Notes: generated by a model not told the origin, from the sequence alone. Counted from the first letter of the stretch, positions 53,505 through 63,547 are shown. The stretch is 64,000 nt of DNA from Flavobacteriia bacterium (GCA_947450325.1 CANFUT010000010.1:58280-122279); one strand, 5' to 3'. Numbers and translations: made by a program.

Positions 53505-53537
53505 AAAGAGCAGATTAATCAATCTGCTCTTTTTTGT
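53505..53537 (+). terminator. rho-independent terminator after gldH
   Basis: GAGCAGATT (53508-53516) pairs with AATCTGCTC (53521-53529) around a 4-base loop, followed by T-run. Confidence 0.88.
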
Positions 53538-53553
53538 TTTCTAAACTAATTTC

Positions 53554-54588
53554 TTAATAAAAACTGTACGCGTAGTTGACTGTTTTTTGCAACTTACCTT
53601 TATGGTAATAAACTTCATTTTTTGTGGTTCCATCCGAATTTAGGTCGAAGACTCTTTTCGAATACGAAGGTCCTTTTTTACTATTAATGAATTCACGACA
53701 AATAACATTTCCAGCATCATTGTAGGTAACAATTTGTTTGTAGGTAAATTTTCCTGATTTTTTGTAGTTTATAAAAGTTTCGACGTTGTTTATTTTTGTT
53801 TTCTCCCAAACCAAAATCGTGTCATTCAAAAAGGTTTTTGAAGTAACCAAAATAGAATCTTTATTGAAAATCTGTTTGTTTAAATAAGGTTTTCCATCTC
53901 TCAAAGTTCTTGTAAACGTTGTATAAGAACCATCAACAGATTCTTCTTTATAGGTGCAGAAACTAGACAATTCTTCCGTTTTGGATGCAACCAATTGACC
54001 TTCTTGTTTACATTCATAAATCCACTGTTTTTTGATTTTGCTGTTAATTAGATAAACGGTTTTTATAAGTTTATTTTCTTGGTTGTTGTAGCTATTTTGA
54101 ATTTCGTAAATTTTCTTATTTCTTGTGAGTTTTGAACTTGTCACTTTTTTGTTTTCGTTGTATGCTAAAGTGTAAGTTGAGCGTAATTTACCATCGTCGA
54201 AAATCGATCTAGAACTTAAATCGCCATCAGAATATGTCGATTTTACCTCCGTTTTTTGTTTTTTTCTTGATGTAACGACATAGGATTCAAGCGTGTCATT
54301 TACATATTGCTTTTCTTGAGTCCATTTTTTGCTTATGTAGGAAGTGTTTTTCCCCATTTTGTTGTAGGTCATATCGGTAGAATAATTCTTCTTGTTATTT
54401 TTAAACGTTGCTGTTGTTTTTACCGATTTTATTTGAAGTTGCTTTCTTAACGATGCAGTGGTAATAGACTCGTCATAAAAGTTATAATTATGAATCAAAG
54501 AATTCAATTCATAGAATTGTTTCATCGATTTTTGAGAAATAGCAAAACAAGGAAATAGGATTATAAGTAGCAATAATTTTCGCATCAT
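53554..54588 (-). CDS. secreted protein of unknown function with RHS/MORN-like repeats
   Basis: 344 residues. Signal peptide (MMRKLLLLIILFPCFAISQ). The mature part contains many short beta-hairpin units with alternating aromatic and polar residues (for example TYNDAGNVICREFINSKKG, SKRVFDLNSDGTTKNEVYYH, GKLQKTVNYAYSFY), reminiscent of RHS/toxB-type strand repeats but without their Y-D-x-x-G signature. It is not recognised. It lies 84 bases left of the PorP/SprF gene on the same strand. Confidence 0.75.
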   Translation of the reverse strand: MMRKLLLLIILFPCFAISQKSMKQFYELNSLIHNYNFYDESITTASLRKQLQIKSVKTTATFKNNKKNYSTDMTYNKMGKNTSYISKKWTQEKQYVNDTLESYVVTSRKKQKTEVKSTYSDGDLSSRSIFDDGKLRSTYTLAYNENKKVTSSKLTRNKKIYEIQNSYNNQENKLIKTVYLINSKIKKQWIYECKQEGQLVASKTEELSSFCTYKEESVDGSYTTFTRTLRDGKPYLNKQIFNKDSILVTSKTFLNDTILVWEKTKINNVETFINYKKSGKFTYKQIVTYNDAGNVICREFINSKKGPSYSKRVFDLNSDGTTKNEVYYHKGKLQKTVNYAYSFY

Positions 54589-54671
54589 AAATAGTTTGAA
54601 TTCCTAACAATAACAGGTATGCTGAAATTTGTTACAGAAATTTCAGAATCATTTTGTGATCATCCTCGAGA

Positions 54672-55700
54672 TTATTTTCGTCTGCGTTTCAATAAACCAT
54701 ATTGTAAATTGGTGTAGGAAAGTGAAAACTCCAAAGAACCTCCTTTATATGCTCTTCTTAGTTTTGAAACCGTGAAATCGTAGGAAAGTCCAAATTTCAT
54801 ACCTTTCCAATCTATCATTACTCGAGGAATAATTGCATCTTTCAAACGCATATACATTCCAAATCCAAAGTAAGCATCGCGGCTAAATCCTGTGATTTTG
54901 GATCCAGTACTAAATCTATACCTTCCCATTCCACCTAAAATGGTCTCTAAGTGTGGTCCTTGAATAAATTGTACAGCGCTTACATCATATGCCCAATCTG
55001 TTCCTTGAATGTCTTTGGAAAAAGCAGAATGAAACACAAATTTTGAATAGAGACGGTCAAATGGAATCCCTGCGTATTTAAAAATTGGTTGATTTACATG
55101 ATAAACCGCGCCGCCTAATTCAAACTTCATTTTGTTATTTCTTCTAAAAGTTGATTTATCTGAATCATATTGATAGTAAATCCCCGAGGAAACATCTAAA
55201 TATTTAAAGTTATTAAAATTTCCATTTTCGCCGTTTGAAAGCGCGGGATCAAAAACGTTTCCATTAATCTGATTTTCAAAATAGACACGGCTTAAATCAG
55301 CGGAACGATTCGCAAAACCGGTTTGAATCCCCGCTGACAAGGTGTGTCCACCACCGACTGGTAAAATTCCACTCAAAGACAATGCGCCAGATTGAGTACC
55401 AAATTTAGAATCACCACCAATGTCGTTGTAGAAAAACATTCCCAAACCAATATGAGCATTATTTCCTCTTTCAGTTTTCAGAAAATTGACATCACAAGCC
55501 AAAGAAGATGTGCTGAATTGAGTATTTCCGCCCAACCACTGATTTCTTTGATTGATTTGAACTCTTTCCCAGCCACTATAAACACCTGTCGCACCTGGAT
55601 TAATCAACAATGGCGTTTCAGCTGTTTGAGAAAAGTGAATGTCTTGCGCAGCAACATTAAAACCACTGATGATTGTAATAAAAAAGTATAATTTTTTCAT
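54672..55700 (-). CDS. PorP/SprF family T9SS membrane protein
   Basis: 342 residues. Signal peptide (LYFFITIISGFNVAAQ), then the family hallmark DIHFSQTAETPLLINPGATG and VYSGWERVQINQRNQWL. A 14-strand-type barrel ends LQYGLLKRRRK. PorP/SprF proteins hold or attach T9SS type B cargo at the surface. It lies 3 bases downstream of the CotH-type cargo with a gliding-type C-terminal domain, the typical pairing for dedicated cargo. Confidence 0.94.
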   Translation of the reverse strand: MKKLYFFITIISGFNVAAQDIHFSQTAETPLLINPGATGVYSGWERVQINQRNQWLGGNTQFSTSSLACDVNFLKTERGNNAHIGLGMFFYNDIGGDSKFGTQSGALSLSGILPVGGGHTLSAGIQTGFANRSADLSRVYFENQINGNVFDPALSNGENGNFNNFKYLDVSSGIYYQYDSDKSTFRRNNKMKFELGGAVYHVNQPIFKYAGIPFDRLYSKFVFHSAFSKDIQGTDWAYDVSAVQFIQGPHLETILGGMGRYRFSTGSKITGFSRDAYFGFGMYMRLKDAIIPRVMIDWKGMKFGLSYDFTVSKLRRAYKGGSLEFSLSYTNLQYGLLKRRRK

Positions 55701-55703
55701 CTT

Positions 55704-58676
55704 TTAGCGGATTAATGTAATGTTTCCAGATTTCAAATCAGCGGTTCCATTTTTGTAAATAATTTCGAGCATGTATGCGTAAATACCAGGGTTTAATGCT
55801 TTTCCCTTGTAGTTTCCATCCCAACTATAGCCACTTTCCGTCGTTTCAAACATTTTATTTCCCCATCGGTCGTAAACTGAAATTTTAAATGATTTCACAT
55901 CATTTCCAGCAAATACTCTGAAAACATCATTGTTATTATCTCCATTTGGTGAAAACCCAGTTGGAACTAAAATTCCGGGATTACAAGCAACGCCAACCTT
56001 GTTTGGATCACATGCATCTAAAGGATTACTTCCATTATTCACCTCCGTTCCATCATTGATACCATCTCCATCTGTATCAGGATTGTTTGGGTCTGTGCCA
56101 AGTATTCCTTCTTGTGCATTGGAAATTCCATCTCCATCATCGTCTAGATTGCATTCCGGCAATGCACTTACAGGATCACAAGGATCTAATGGATTAGTAG
56201 AATTATTTACTTCAGTTCCATCATTGATTCCATCTCCATCGGTATCTGGATTATTTGGATCTGTGCCAATTACTGCTTCATTTGGGTTGGTAATTCCATC
56301 TCCATCTGAATCGCAATTTGCTGAATTTAAATTTGGACTACAAGGATCCAATGGATCTGAACCGTTGTTAACTTCAGTTCCATCGTTTATTCCGTCTCCA
56401 TCAGTATCAGGATTTGTTGGGTCTGTTCCTAATGTGCCTTCATCTGTATTGCTAATTCCATCACCATCAATATCTGGATTTTCAGCTACGAAAAAAGCCA
56501 CGACATTTTCTGGTTGTAAAATATTCATGCTGTTTGTGTCCTCTGTAATCGCTAGTGCTGTTGGACCAACTGTATATTCCCAATGGTCAAACACATAACC
56601 TAACTTTGGCCTTGCAACCAAGTTGGTAGCAATACCTCCAAAGTAGGAAGCTGTCCAAGGATAACTTGGTGCCCAAATTGAATTTACCTTGATTTCTCCT
56701 GAAAGGGCAGGAGTTACATCAAAAGATACATTGTAAGGTCCATTTAAATTATAACAATTTGTCAATCCTTGATTTAAGGACACACATCTTGTATTAATAA
56801 AATCATGCAAATCTTGCACATTTGTTTGCCATTCTGCCATACTTCCTCCCCAACGCGCGACATGACCAGGCATTTCAGGTGCAATTTGAGTAATCATACT
56901 GTCTAACAGGAAATTCAAGTATTGACATGAAAAGTGCGTGTTTAGTAGATCAGCATAACGAGTGATATAGTACTGATTAACAACAGGATTCTCATTGATT
57001 AATTTTTGTAAAATTAGCGTATGACCTTGACCACCTGGATCAGGCAAAGCTTCAACATTACAGGGGTCAGCATTTGCAGAAGCATCAGGAATTCCTGTGT
57101 AATTGATGTAATGACCAAAAGTAGCATCCATGTCCCAAAGGGTATAGCGCCATTTTTTATGTTGACCTGCAGGATCCATTCCTCGCCACCAAGCTGTATT
57201 CCAATTCAACCAATCTTGGCAAACAGTGTAAGAGTTGATGCAAAAATAATCTACTAGTGATTCCCAATTCAACAAACTGTCGACGTAAGTAAAATTGGTT
57301 GCATTTCCCATATTGTTCGTTAGAATATAGGATTTTAAAGAATTCCAATCATTCAATGCATTGGGTGCACCGAATTCTTCCCACGTTGCACCCCATGTTT
57401 TTAAGTATTCTAGGTTGTACTTGTCTTGATTGTCGTAATATTCAGTAAAATCAGAATCATCCGCTTTCTCTCTGATTTCATATACTCCCCAATAAACTCC
57501 ATTTAGGTATACTACACAAGGTTTCCATGTTCGCTCGTCTAGTTTTAAGTCTGCTTTTTGAGAAAGTGTATGCACAAATGCATCTCGAATGTGAGTTGCG
57601 CCATTTTCAAAAGGATAATTGTCACTAGCTCCTGCTTTAATGATCAACCTTTGAAACGACGATCTTGATTTTTCAGGAAATATTTGATGGTCAATCGCAT
57701 CATTGTAACCAAACTGATCTTTCATGATGAAGTCAAATCCTCTTTGGTTATAAGACCAAGAATCATTTCCGTGTTTGTTGAATTCTCCTTCTCCAGCATC
57801 GACAAAGCTATTGTCAGTTTCATACATTTCAAAAAATCCTTGTGGTGTTATACTTGAGTTTCCATCTAGTAAAGTTTGAACGCTATTATTTCCAAATCCG
57901 GCAACCGATAATACTGGAATTGTGTGGTCAACATTGATAAAATAAGTTCCTGATTTAGTGAAACTAGGCTCATTTGCAGAAAATGCTTTGGCTCGTAAAA
58001 CTTTGGTCGTGGGAATGTTAATCGGTCCAGAATAAAGTGTGGAAGTTGTTGTTGGCTCCGAACCGTTAAGGGTATATCTGATCGTTGAGCCAGCATCAGG
58101 ACAAGTGATTGTAACGCTTTGTGAGCCGGGATAAAAGCCAGGATTTACGCTGAAAACAGGTGTTGTTGTGTAAAAATTAATAGCACCTGTATTAGTTGCA
58201 TTTGGAGTTGGATTTAAAAATAATTTCCAAGTTGATGCTCCATTTGTTTGTCTTCCAACAGAGTGATTGTTTTTTGTCAAATGGACAATTTTGATTGAAT
58301 CTTGAACGGCTAAGCTTGCATCTGAAAGGATGATCCATTCATTTTTTGTTTGTGTTAATTTAAAATTTGGATGCAATTCATTTCCTGAAACGGTGTTTCT
58401 ACCTGAGCAAAAAACCATTAGAAAACCATTGCCTGGAATTGTGCCAGAAGGAACTGCCCATTTGCCTAGATTTGTTGATTTATCTGATAAAAAATAGCCT
58501 GTTAAATTAACTGGAGCAGCAGAGGTATTGAAAAGTTCAACCCAATCTTCATTTTGCCCAAAAGCATCAGTTGGGCCAGCAATATTTGAACAAGAATATT
58601 CATTAATAACAACTTGACTAAATGAAGTTGATAAGCATATAATAAATACAAGAGAAATTAAAAAGCGCATCATCAT
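55704..58676 (-). CDS. T9SS type B secreted CotH-kinase protein with TSP3 repeats
   Basis: 990 residues from one of three consecutive ATGs. Signal peptide, lamin-tail domain (VVINEYSCSNIAGP ... NEDWVELFN), chitobiase-like beta sandwich (TITCPDAGSTIRYTLNGSEP), CotH kinase domain (NGVYWGVYEIREKADDSDFTEYY; metal-binding LWDMDATFGHYINY), three thrombospondin type 3 calcium repeats (DTDGDGINDGTEVNNGSDPL type), and a CHU_C gliding-associated C-terminal domain (VPTGFSPNGDNNNDVFRV ... ISVYDRWGNKMFE). CotH kinases phosphorylate proteins in spore coats. Here the target and role are unknown. Adjacent PorP/SprF should bind it. Confidence 0.92.
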   Translation of the reverse strand: MMMRFLISLVFIICLSTSFSQVVINEYSCSNIAGPTDAFGQNEDWVELFNTSAAPVNLTGYFLSDKSTNLGKWAVPSGTIPGNGFLMVFCSGRNTVSGNELHPNFKLTQTKNEWIILSDASLAVQDSIKIVHLTKNNHSVGRQTNGASTWKLFLNPTPNATNTGAINFYTTTPVFSVNPGFYPGSQSVTITCPDAGSTIRYTLNGSEPTTTSTLYSGPINIPTTKVLRAKAFSANEPSFTKSGTYFINVDHTIPVLSVAGFGNNSVQTLLDGNSSITPQGFFEMYETDNSFVDAGEGEFNKHGNDSWSYNQRGFDFIMKDQFGYNDAIDHQIFPEKSRSSFQRLIIKAGASDNYPFENGATHIRDAFVHTLSQKADLKLDERTWKPCVVYLNGVYWGVYEIREKADDSDFTEYYDNQDKYNLEYLKTWGATWEEFGAPNALNDWNSLKSYILTNNMGNATNFTYVDSLLNWESLVDYFCINSYTVCQDWLNWNTAWWRGMDPAGQHKKWRYTLWDMDATFGHYINYTGIPDASANADPCNVEALPDPGGQGHTLILQKLINENPVVNQYYITRYADLLNTHFSCQYLNFLLDSMITQIAPEMPGHVARWGGSMAEWQTNVQDLHDFINTRCVSLNQGLTNCYNLNGPYNVSFDVTPALSGEIKVNSIWAPSYPWTASYFGGIATNLVARPKLGYVFDHWEYTVGPTALAITEDTNSMNILQPENVVAFFVAENPDIDGDGISNTDEGTLGTDPTNPDTDGDGINDGTEVNNGSDPLDPCSPNLNSANCDSDGDGITNPNEAVIGTDPNNPDTDGDGINDGTEVNNSTNPLDPCDPVSALPECNLDDDGDGISNAQEGILGTDPNNPDTDGDGINDGTEVNNGSNPLDACDPNKVGVACNPGILVPTGFSPNGDNNNDVFRVFAGNDVKSFKISVYDRWGNKMFETTESGYSWDGNYKGKALNPGIYAYMLEIIYKNGTADLKSGNITLIR
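56010..56470. repeat. three near-identical in-frame DNA units encoding TSP3 repeats
   Basis: Three units of about 130-160 bases, each containing TTCCATC(A/G)TT.AT(T/A)CC(A/G)TCTCC and GGATTATTTGGATCTGTGCC variants. They encode the DxDGDGI-type calcium loops and can mispair. They create the long antisense frame 55930-56598. Confidence 0.75.
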
Positions 58677-58842
58677 ATTGGAGGAATTAAAGAAGATTAA
58701 AGAGAAAAGCTTATTCAATATTAACAATAAATAAACAAAAATTTAACGTTAGACGCACTTTTATTTTAAATGGTTGATTCCAAATGCATATAATTTCACA
58801 ATTTTAGATTACTTTTATTCATTATAAATATCAAAAATCACC

Positions 58843-59256
58843 ATGAAAAAAATTCTTTTATTTCTAAGTATAATCTCAATTTTCAGCTTGTTTTCTTCAT
58901 GTAATAAATCTGCGGGTCAAGGAGGTACATCAATAATCAAAGGTAAAGTGTATGTTCAAAATTACAATAGTTCAGGAACTGCAATCACTTCAGAATATTT
59001 TGGGCAAGATTTTGATGTTTACATTATTTATGGTGCCGATGGAACTTATTTCAATGATAAAATTGCAACGAGCTATGATGGAAGCTTTGAATTTCCTTAT
59101 TTAGCAAAAGGCAAATACCAAATTTTTGTGTATAGCAAGTGTTTTAATACAGTTGACTATTCTTGCCCAAGCGGACAGGAAACTGTTTTGGTTTCAGCAG
59201 AAATTACGGAAAACAAATCAACTGTGGATGTTGGTACAATTAAAATTAAAGATTAA
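58843..59256 (+). CDS. small lipoprotein, unknown
   Basis: 137 residues. Lipobox FSSC at Cys20 (MKKILLFLSIISIFSLFSSC). The mature part is a CarboxypepD_reg/CNA-B-like fold (SIIKGKVYVQNYNSSGT, DGSFEFPYLAKGKYQIFVYSKC) with two more cysteines. It lies two bases before the DUF2490 gene, so it is coexpressed. A weak -7-like TACTTTTA precedes it. Function unknown. Confidence 0.75.
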   Translation: MKKILLFLSIISIFSLFSSCNKSAGQGGTSIIKGKVYVQNYNSSGTAITSEYFGQDFDVYIIYGADGTYFNDKIATSYDGSFEFPYLAKGKYQIFVYSKCFNTVDYSCPSGQETVLVSAEITENKSTVDVGTIKIKD

Positions 59257-59258
59257 GC

Positions 59259-60017
59259 ATGAAAATCAAATTGTTATTTGGCTTTTTGTTTTTTTGCAGC
59301 CTTACTTTTACTCAAGTTGTTCCCCAAACTTGGCTGAGTGGTGCAGTCAATAGAAAGTTAACTTCAAAATTGACCGCAGCAGCCTCATTAGATTTACGTT
59401 TTTACGATTTTAGTGCTCCTGGCACTATTTTTCCTCAGCTTACTTTATCCTATAAAATCATAGATGGTGTGAAAATTTCTGCTGATTACAGAATGCTATT
59501 TAAAGAAAACCGATTTAGCAATTATGTTTTTGATAATAGATTGAATTTCAACCTAGAATTGAAAGCGAAATTCAAGCACGTCGATCCAGGTTTTAGATTT
59601 AGATACCAATCAACTTTTGGAACACTGCAATTGCCAGGAAATTACTCAGCTGAATTTGATCAAGCCATTCGTTTGAAGCCATCTTTGACTTTTCATATCA
59701 ATAAAAAAAGCAACTATACGCCAGCAATTTCTGGAGAATGGTTCTACAGTATGGCGAATAAAGATTTGGGAAAAAGATTCAACAAATATCGTTTGGCAAT
59801 AGGGACTTCCTACAACTTAAAAGGTCCTCGAACACTGGAAGTGAAGTATATTTTTGGACACAGTATCAACTTGCCTAAAAATGAAACTGAACATATTTTG
59901 TCTTTGACTTATTCTTATGATTGGGAAAAACTATCGAAAGAAGAAAAAGCCAAAAGGGCAAAAGAGAGAGCCAAAAAGAAATTGAAAAAGCATCCAGAAT
60001 TGGAAACTGAAGAGTAA
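59259..60017 (+). CDS. DUF2490 domain-containing protein
   Basis: 252 residues. Signal peptide (LLFGFLFFCSLTFTQ), then a barrel-like DUF2490 region (KTWLSGAVNRKLTSKLTA, FRFRYQSTFGTLQLPGNYS, GEWFYSM). A Lys/Arg/Glu-rich tail of 30 residues ends KKLKKHPELETEE. Members are predicted outer-membrane proteins without known function. Its gene runs toward rodA, with a 1-base gap between the two stop codons. Confidence 0.85.
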   Translation: MKIKLLFGFLFFCSLTFTQVVPQTWLSGAVNRKLTSKLTAAASLDLRFYDFSAPGTIFPQLTLSYKIIDGVKISADYRMLFKENRFSNYVFDNRLNFNLELKAKFKHVDPGFRFRYQSTFGTLQLPGNYSAEFDQAIRLKPSLTFHINKKSNYTPAISGEWFYSMANKDLGKRFNKYRLAIGTSYNLKGPRTLEVKYIFGHSINLPKNETEHILSLTYSYDWEKLSKEEKAKRAKERAKKKLKKHPELETEE

Positions 60018-60018
60018 A

Positions 60019-61416
60019 TTAACTCAGAACATCGTTTCGCTGACTATCGAGTTTAATCAAGATAAACATCATCACAGAAAACGACATCATTGAAGATCCA
60101 CCGTAACTAAAAAACGGCAAAGGAATACCAATTACAGGCGCGAATCCAATATTCATCCCAATGTTGATGGCGAAATGGTAGAAAATAATCATCGCCACAG
60201 AATAAGCATATACCCGATTGAAACGTGATTTTTGTCGTTCGGCAATTGTGATAATACGAATCAGCATGAACATGAACAAAAACATGATGACCAAACTGCC
60301 GACAAATCCCCATTCTTCCGCCAATGGGCAAAAGATAAAGTCCGTTTCACTTTCAGGAACGTGATTAGATTCTACGCTTGCTAAACTTGCGTTTTTATAA
60401 CCTTTTCCCGTCAAACCACCAGAACCAACGGCTGCCATAGCACGATTTCTATTATAATCGTCTCCATTTGGATCTTCTCTCATTCCCAAAAACAGCTCAA
60501 TACGCTCTTTTTGGTGAATCGCCAATCCTTGAAAACCAACATTTACAGTTGTTGAAATTCCTGCGGCCATAATGAATCCAATCAACACAATGACTGTGAC
60601 TTTACTACGGTCTCTTTTTGAAGAAATCCAGCGCAAAATAAAGTAAGAAATGAGTGCTAACAAGAAAAGAGAAATCAAAACGCCATAAAATCCTGGGATT
60701 TCCAATCCGGGCCAAAATTCAAATGTGAGCACATTGTTGCTCATCAATAGTGTAACAAGCGATAAGAATACTACAGCAAATAAAATCGGAATAAAGTGAC
60801 TTCCTACCCACGTGCTTTTGAATTTGATACCAGGAATTAGGTTTACTAATTTCAAAACGATTGGATCGTAAGTTAATCCTTCGCGATACATTACGAATAA
60901 AAAGGAAGTAAATACCACAAATGATCCCGCATCAGGTTGCATCAAAATAAGAATCATTGGCCCCAACAAAATGATGTTTGCTAGAATTACCGTTTTTACG
61001 TTTTGTTGATTGACATTCAAACTGTTGATGTATCGACCAAGTGCAATAGCAGTTCCGATTTTGGCAAATTCTGCTGGTTGAATTCCGAGAGAACCAAAAC
61101 CTAACCAAGCATGAGCACCGTTTACAGCGGGCATGAAGAGCACAAGTACTAACATCCCAAGGCAAAATAGATAGATTGGAATGGCAAATTTTCTGTAAAT
61201 ATCAGAATCAATCAAAAAGACCACAATTCCAAGAAATAACGAAAATCCAATCCACAATATTTGCTTTCCATATTTCTGTGAAAAGTCAAAGAAATTGGGA
61301 TGATCCGCGTTGTATGCAACAGAATAAACGTTGGCAACACCCATGCCAAGCATCAAGAAAAAAACGATGAGTAAACCCCAATCAACGTTTGATGTTAGTG
61401 ATTGATTTCTACTCAT
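60019..61416 (-). CDS. rodA: SEDS-family peptidoglycan glycosyltransferase
   Basis: 465 residues with about 10 membrane helices. SEDS signature features: GFGSLGIQPAEFAKIG (with the key E/K), MQPDAGS, the long periplasmic loop ESNHVPESETDFIFCPLAEEWGF, and PVIGIPLPFFSYGGSSMMS. RodA polymerises glycan strands with PBP2. Its start overlaps the mrdA end by 4 bases. Confidence 0.96.
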   Translation of the reverse strand: MSRNQSLTSNVDWGLLIVFFLMLGMGVANVYSVAYNADHPNFFDFSQKYGKQILWIGFSLFLGIVVFLIDSDIYRKFAIPIYLFCLGMLVLVLFMPAVNGAHAWLGFGSLGIQPAEFAKIGTAIALGRYINSLNVNQQNVKTVILANIILLGPMILILMQPDAGSFVVFTSFLFVMYREGLTYDPIVLKLVNLIPGIKFKSTWVGSHFIPILFAVVFLSLVTLLMSNNVLTFEFWPGLEIPGFYGVLISLFLLALISYFILRWISSKRDRSKVTVIVLIGFIMAAGISTTVNVGFQGLAIHQKERIELFLGMREDPNGDDYNRNRAMAAVGSGGLTGKGYKNASLASVESNHVPESETDFIFCPLAEEWGFVGSLVIMFLFMFMLIRIITIAERQKSRFNRVYAYSVAMIIFYHFAINIGMNIGFAPVIGIPLPFFSYGGSSMMSFSVMMFILIKLDSQRNDVLS

Positions 61417-63308
61417 TTTCCTTTTTTAACAACGTTCATTAAATTGGCTTCCAAAATACGTTTCTCTTTTTCTGGGTCTGTAATCTTGTTTTTCAGATAT
61501 TTTTCAATCATCAAACTGGCAATTGGTGCAGCCCATTGACCTCCTGCTCCTGCATTTTCAACGTAAACAGAAATGGCTATTTTAGGATTATTCATTGGTG
61601 CAAAAGCAATGAAGACTGAGTGGTCTTCCCCTTGTGGATTTTGAGCCGTACCCGTTTTGCCACAAATGATGATGTCTTCCAATCTCGCTCTTCGCGCTGT
61701 TCCACCTGCTTCATTCACAACTCGGCGCATTCCTTCAATTACTGGGTCAAAGTGTTGAGATTTCACCATAGAATAATTCTTCTTTATATAAATTGGCAAC
61801 GGTCCTTTTTTTCCGATTGATTTCACAAAGTGTGGTGTATAAAACCAACCTCTATTGGCAATCAAAGAAGCAATGTTTGCCATTTGAAGCGGTGTAACTT
61901 TTACTTCTCCTTGTCCAATAGAAATAGAACGAATCGTTGAGAATGCCCATTGATGATGACCGTATGGATGTTTTTTGGATGGAAAAACATTGTCATAGTA
62001 ATTTGGATCAGGTATCAAACCACTTCTTATTCCAGGAATATCAGTGTCTAATTTATGTCCCAAACCAAAGCTTTGCATGTATTTTGACCAAATACGTAAA
62101 CCTTCTTCCGCATCAGCATACAAACCTTTTTTTCTTCCGCCTTGAATGATTCTTCTAACTGCTTGGTAATAGTAAGGATTGCAAGACATTTGAACCGCCT
62201 CCATAATATTTCGAGCACTCGGATGGTTGTGGCAACCTACTAAACTTTTGTTGCAAGGAAAACCAGTATTGACTGTAATTGCACCTTCTTGCAAGGCAAT
62301 AACCGACTGCAACAATTTAAAAATCGAACCTGGAGGATATTCTGCTTGCAAAGGTCGAGGATAAAGCGGTTTGTCTTTATCGAGCAACAATCGTGGATAA
62401 TTTTGTGAAGTCGCACGTTTTCCAACAAATAAATTAGGGTCAAAAGTCGGCGCAGAAACCATGGCTAAAATTTCGCCTGATGAAGGTTCAATCGCCACAA
62501 TACAGCCTCTTTTGTTGACCATCAATTTTTCACCGTATGCTTGTAAATCAATGTCAACGCTCAAGTTTAAAACAGGACCTTGTTTGGCAGTTGTATCGTA
62601 CTTACCATTTGCATAAGGCTCAATGGCGTTGTTCATGGCAGAAGTAACTATGTAATGTACGCCTTTTCTTCCGCGTAAATCTGTTTCGTAAAATCTTTCT
62701 AATCCTGCGCGACCAATGTTGTCCCCCGAACGGTAAAAGCGATCTTCTTCCACTTCTTGACCGTTAACTTCACTCACATATCCCAATATATTTGCTGCAT
62801 TGGCATACGGATAACTTCGCATGCTGGTTATTTCTTCAGAAAAACCAGGGAAATTTCCTAAACTAGTCGCAATTTCTGCCATTTCTTCGGGAGTCATTTC
62901 CTTCACGAAAGCATATTTTCTCATTTTTTGGTAACGAGGAACATTTCTCACTTTCGTTTTTGGATTTTTGTCGAAGCCTTCTTCGTAGTAAATTTCTTTG
63001 AATCGATATTTGACTTTTTCAGGAGTCCAACCAATCAATTTTGCAAAAGCGACAGTATCTAAATGTTTGATGTCTTTCTCGCACATCATGAGGTTGTAGT
63101 AAGTTTTGTTGATGACAATTTTTTTGCCATTTCGATCTTTTACAATGCCTCGGGGAGGAACCACAACGTGTCTTTTTTCAGCAATTTCTTGCGCACGTAA
63201 AGTCCAACTTTCATCCACTACTTGCATGTAAAACAAGCGAATAGAATAAATCACGCCAATGACCAAGAAAAAAATGAGAATTACGTATCTTCTGGCATCT
63301 GTATTCAT
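61413..63308 (-). CDS. mrdA: penicillin-binding protein 2
   Basis: 631 residues. N-terminal anchor helix (YVILIFFLVIGVIYSIRLFYM), pedestal with the conserved PPRGIVKDRNG, and transpeptidase domain with SxxK (Ser328-IFK331 in YPPGSIFKLLQ), SxN (MSCNPYY) and KTG (CGKTGTAQ). Elongation-specific partner of RodA. Only mrdA-rodA of the mre cluster is in the window; upstream is tRNA-fMet, with the IS fragment beyond it. Confidence 0.96.
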   Translation of the reverse strand: MNTDARRYVILIFFLVIGVIYSIRLFYMQVVDESWTLRAQEIAEKRHVVVPPRGIVKDRNGKKIVINKTYYNLMMCEKDIKHLDTVAFAKLIGWTPEKVKYRFKEIYYEEGFDKNPKTKVRNVPRYQKMRKYAFVKEMTPEEMAEIATSLGNFPGFSEEITSMRSYPYANAANILGYVSEVNGQEVEEDRFYRSGDNIGRAGLERFYETDLRGRKGVHYIVTSAMNNAIEPYANGKYDTTAKQGPVLNLSVDIDLQAYGEKLMVNKRGCIVAIEPSSGEILAMVSAPTFDPNLFVGKRATSQNYPRLLLDKDKPLYPRPLQAEYPPGSIFKLLQSVIALQEGAITVNTGFPCNKSLVGCHNHPSARNIMEAVQMSCNPYYYQAVRRIIQGGRKKGLYADAEEGLRIWSKYMQSFGLGHKLDTDIPGIRSGLIPDPNYYDNVFPSKKHPYGHHQWAFSTIRSISIGQGEVKVTPLQMANIASLIANRGWFYTPHFVKSIGKKGPLPIYIKKNYSMVKSQHFDPVIEGMRRVVNEAGGTARRARLEDIIICGKTGTAQNPQGEDHSVFIAFAPMNNPKIAISVYVENAGAGGQWAAPIASLMIEKYLKNKITDPEKEKRILEANLMNVVKKGK

Positions 63309-63405
63309 GAATCGATTGTTGAGCGCAGGGCGCCGCTTCTTTTAAATTGATTTATTATTTGCTGTTTTAGAATGATTTTTCTTGTGATGAAAATGAATTC
63401 TTATA

Positions 63406-63413
63406 CAAAAGTA
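63406..63413 (-). promoter_or_regulatory. -7 box TACTTTTG of mrdA-rodA
   Basis: A perfect TAnnTTTG on the minus strand, about 98 bases before the ATG at 63308. The 313-base gap 63309-63621 otherwise contains the tRNA promoter and AT-rich sequence. Confidence 0.45.
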
Positions 63414-63547
63414 AGACGAATAAAAATAGAATGAAAACATTATCGAATTTCAAATCTAAAAAAGCGTAAAAAAATGAAAATTGCGCCAAAAAGTCGATCT
63501 TCTTCAATGGTTAAAATTCGTTAAATCACTAAAATTTGAAATTTAAG

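Noticed and set aside
55930..56598. 222-codon antisense frame over the CotH-type gene
   Set aside because: A shadow of the repeated TSP3 coding units; low complexity, no start or domain.
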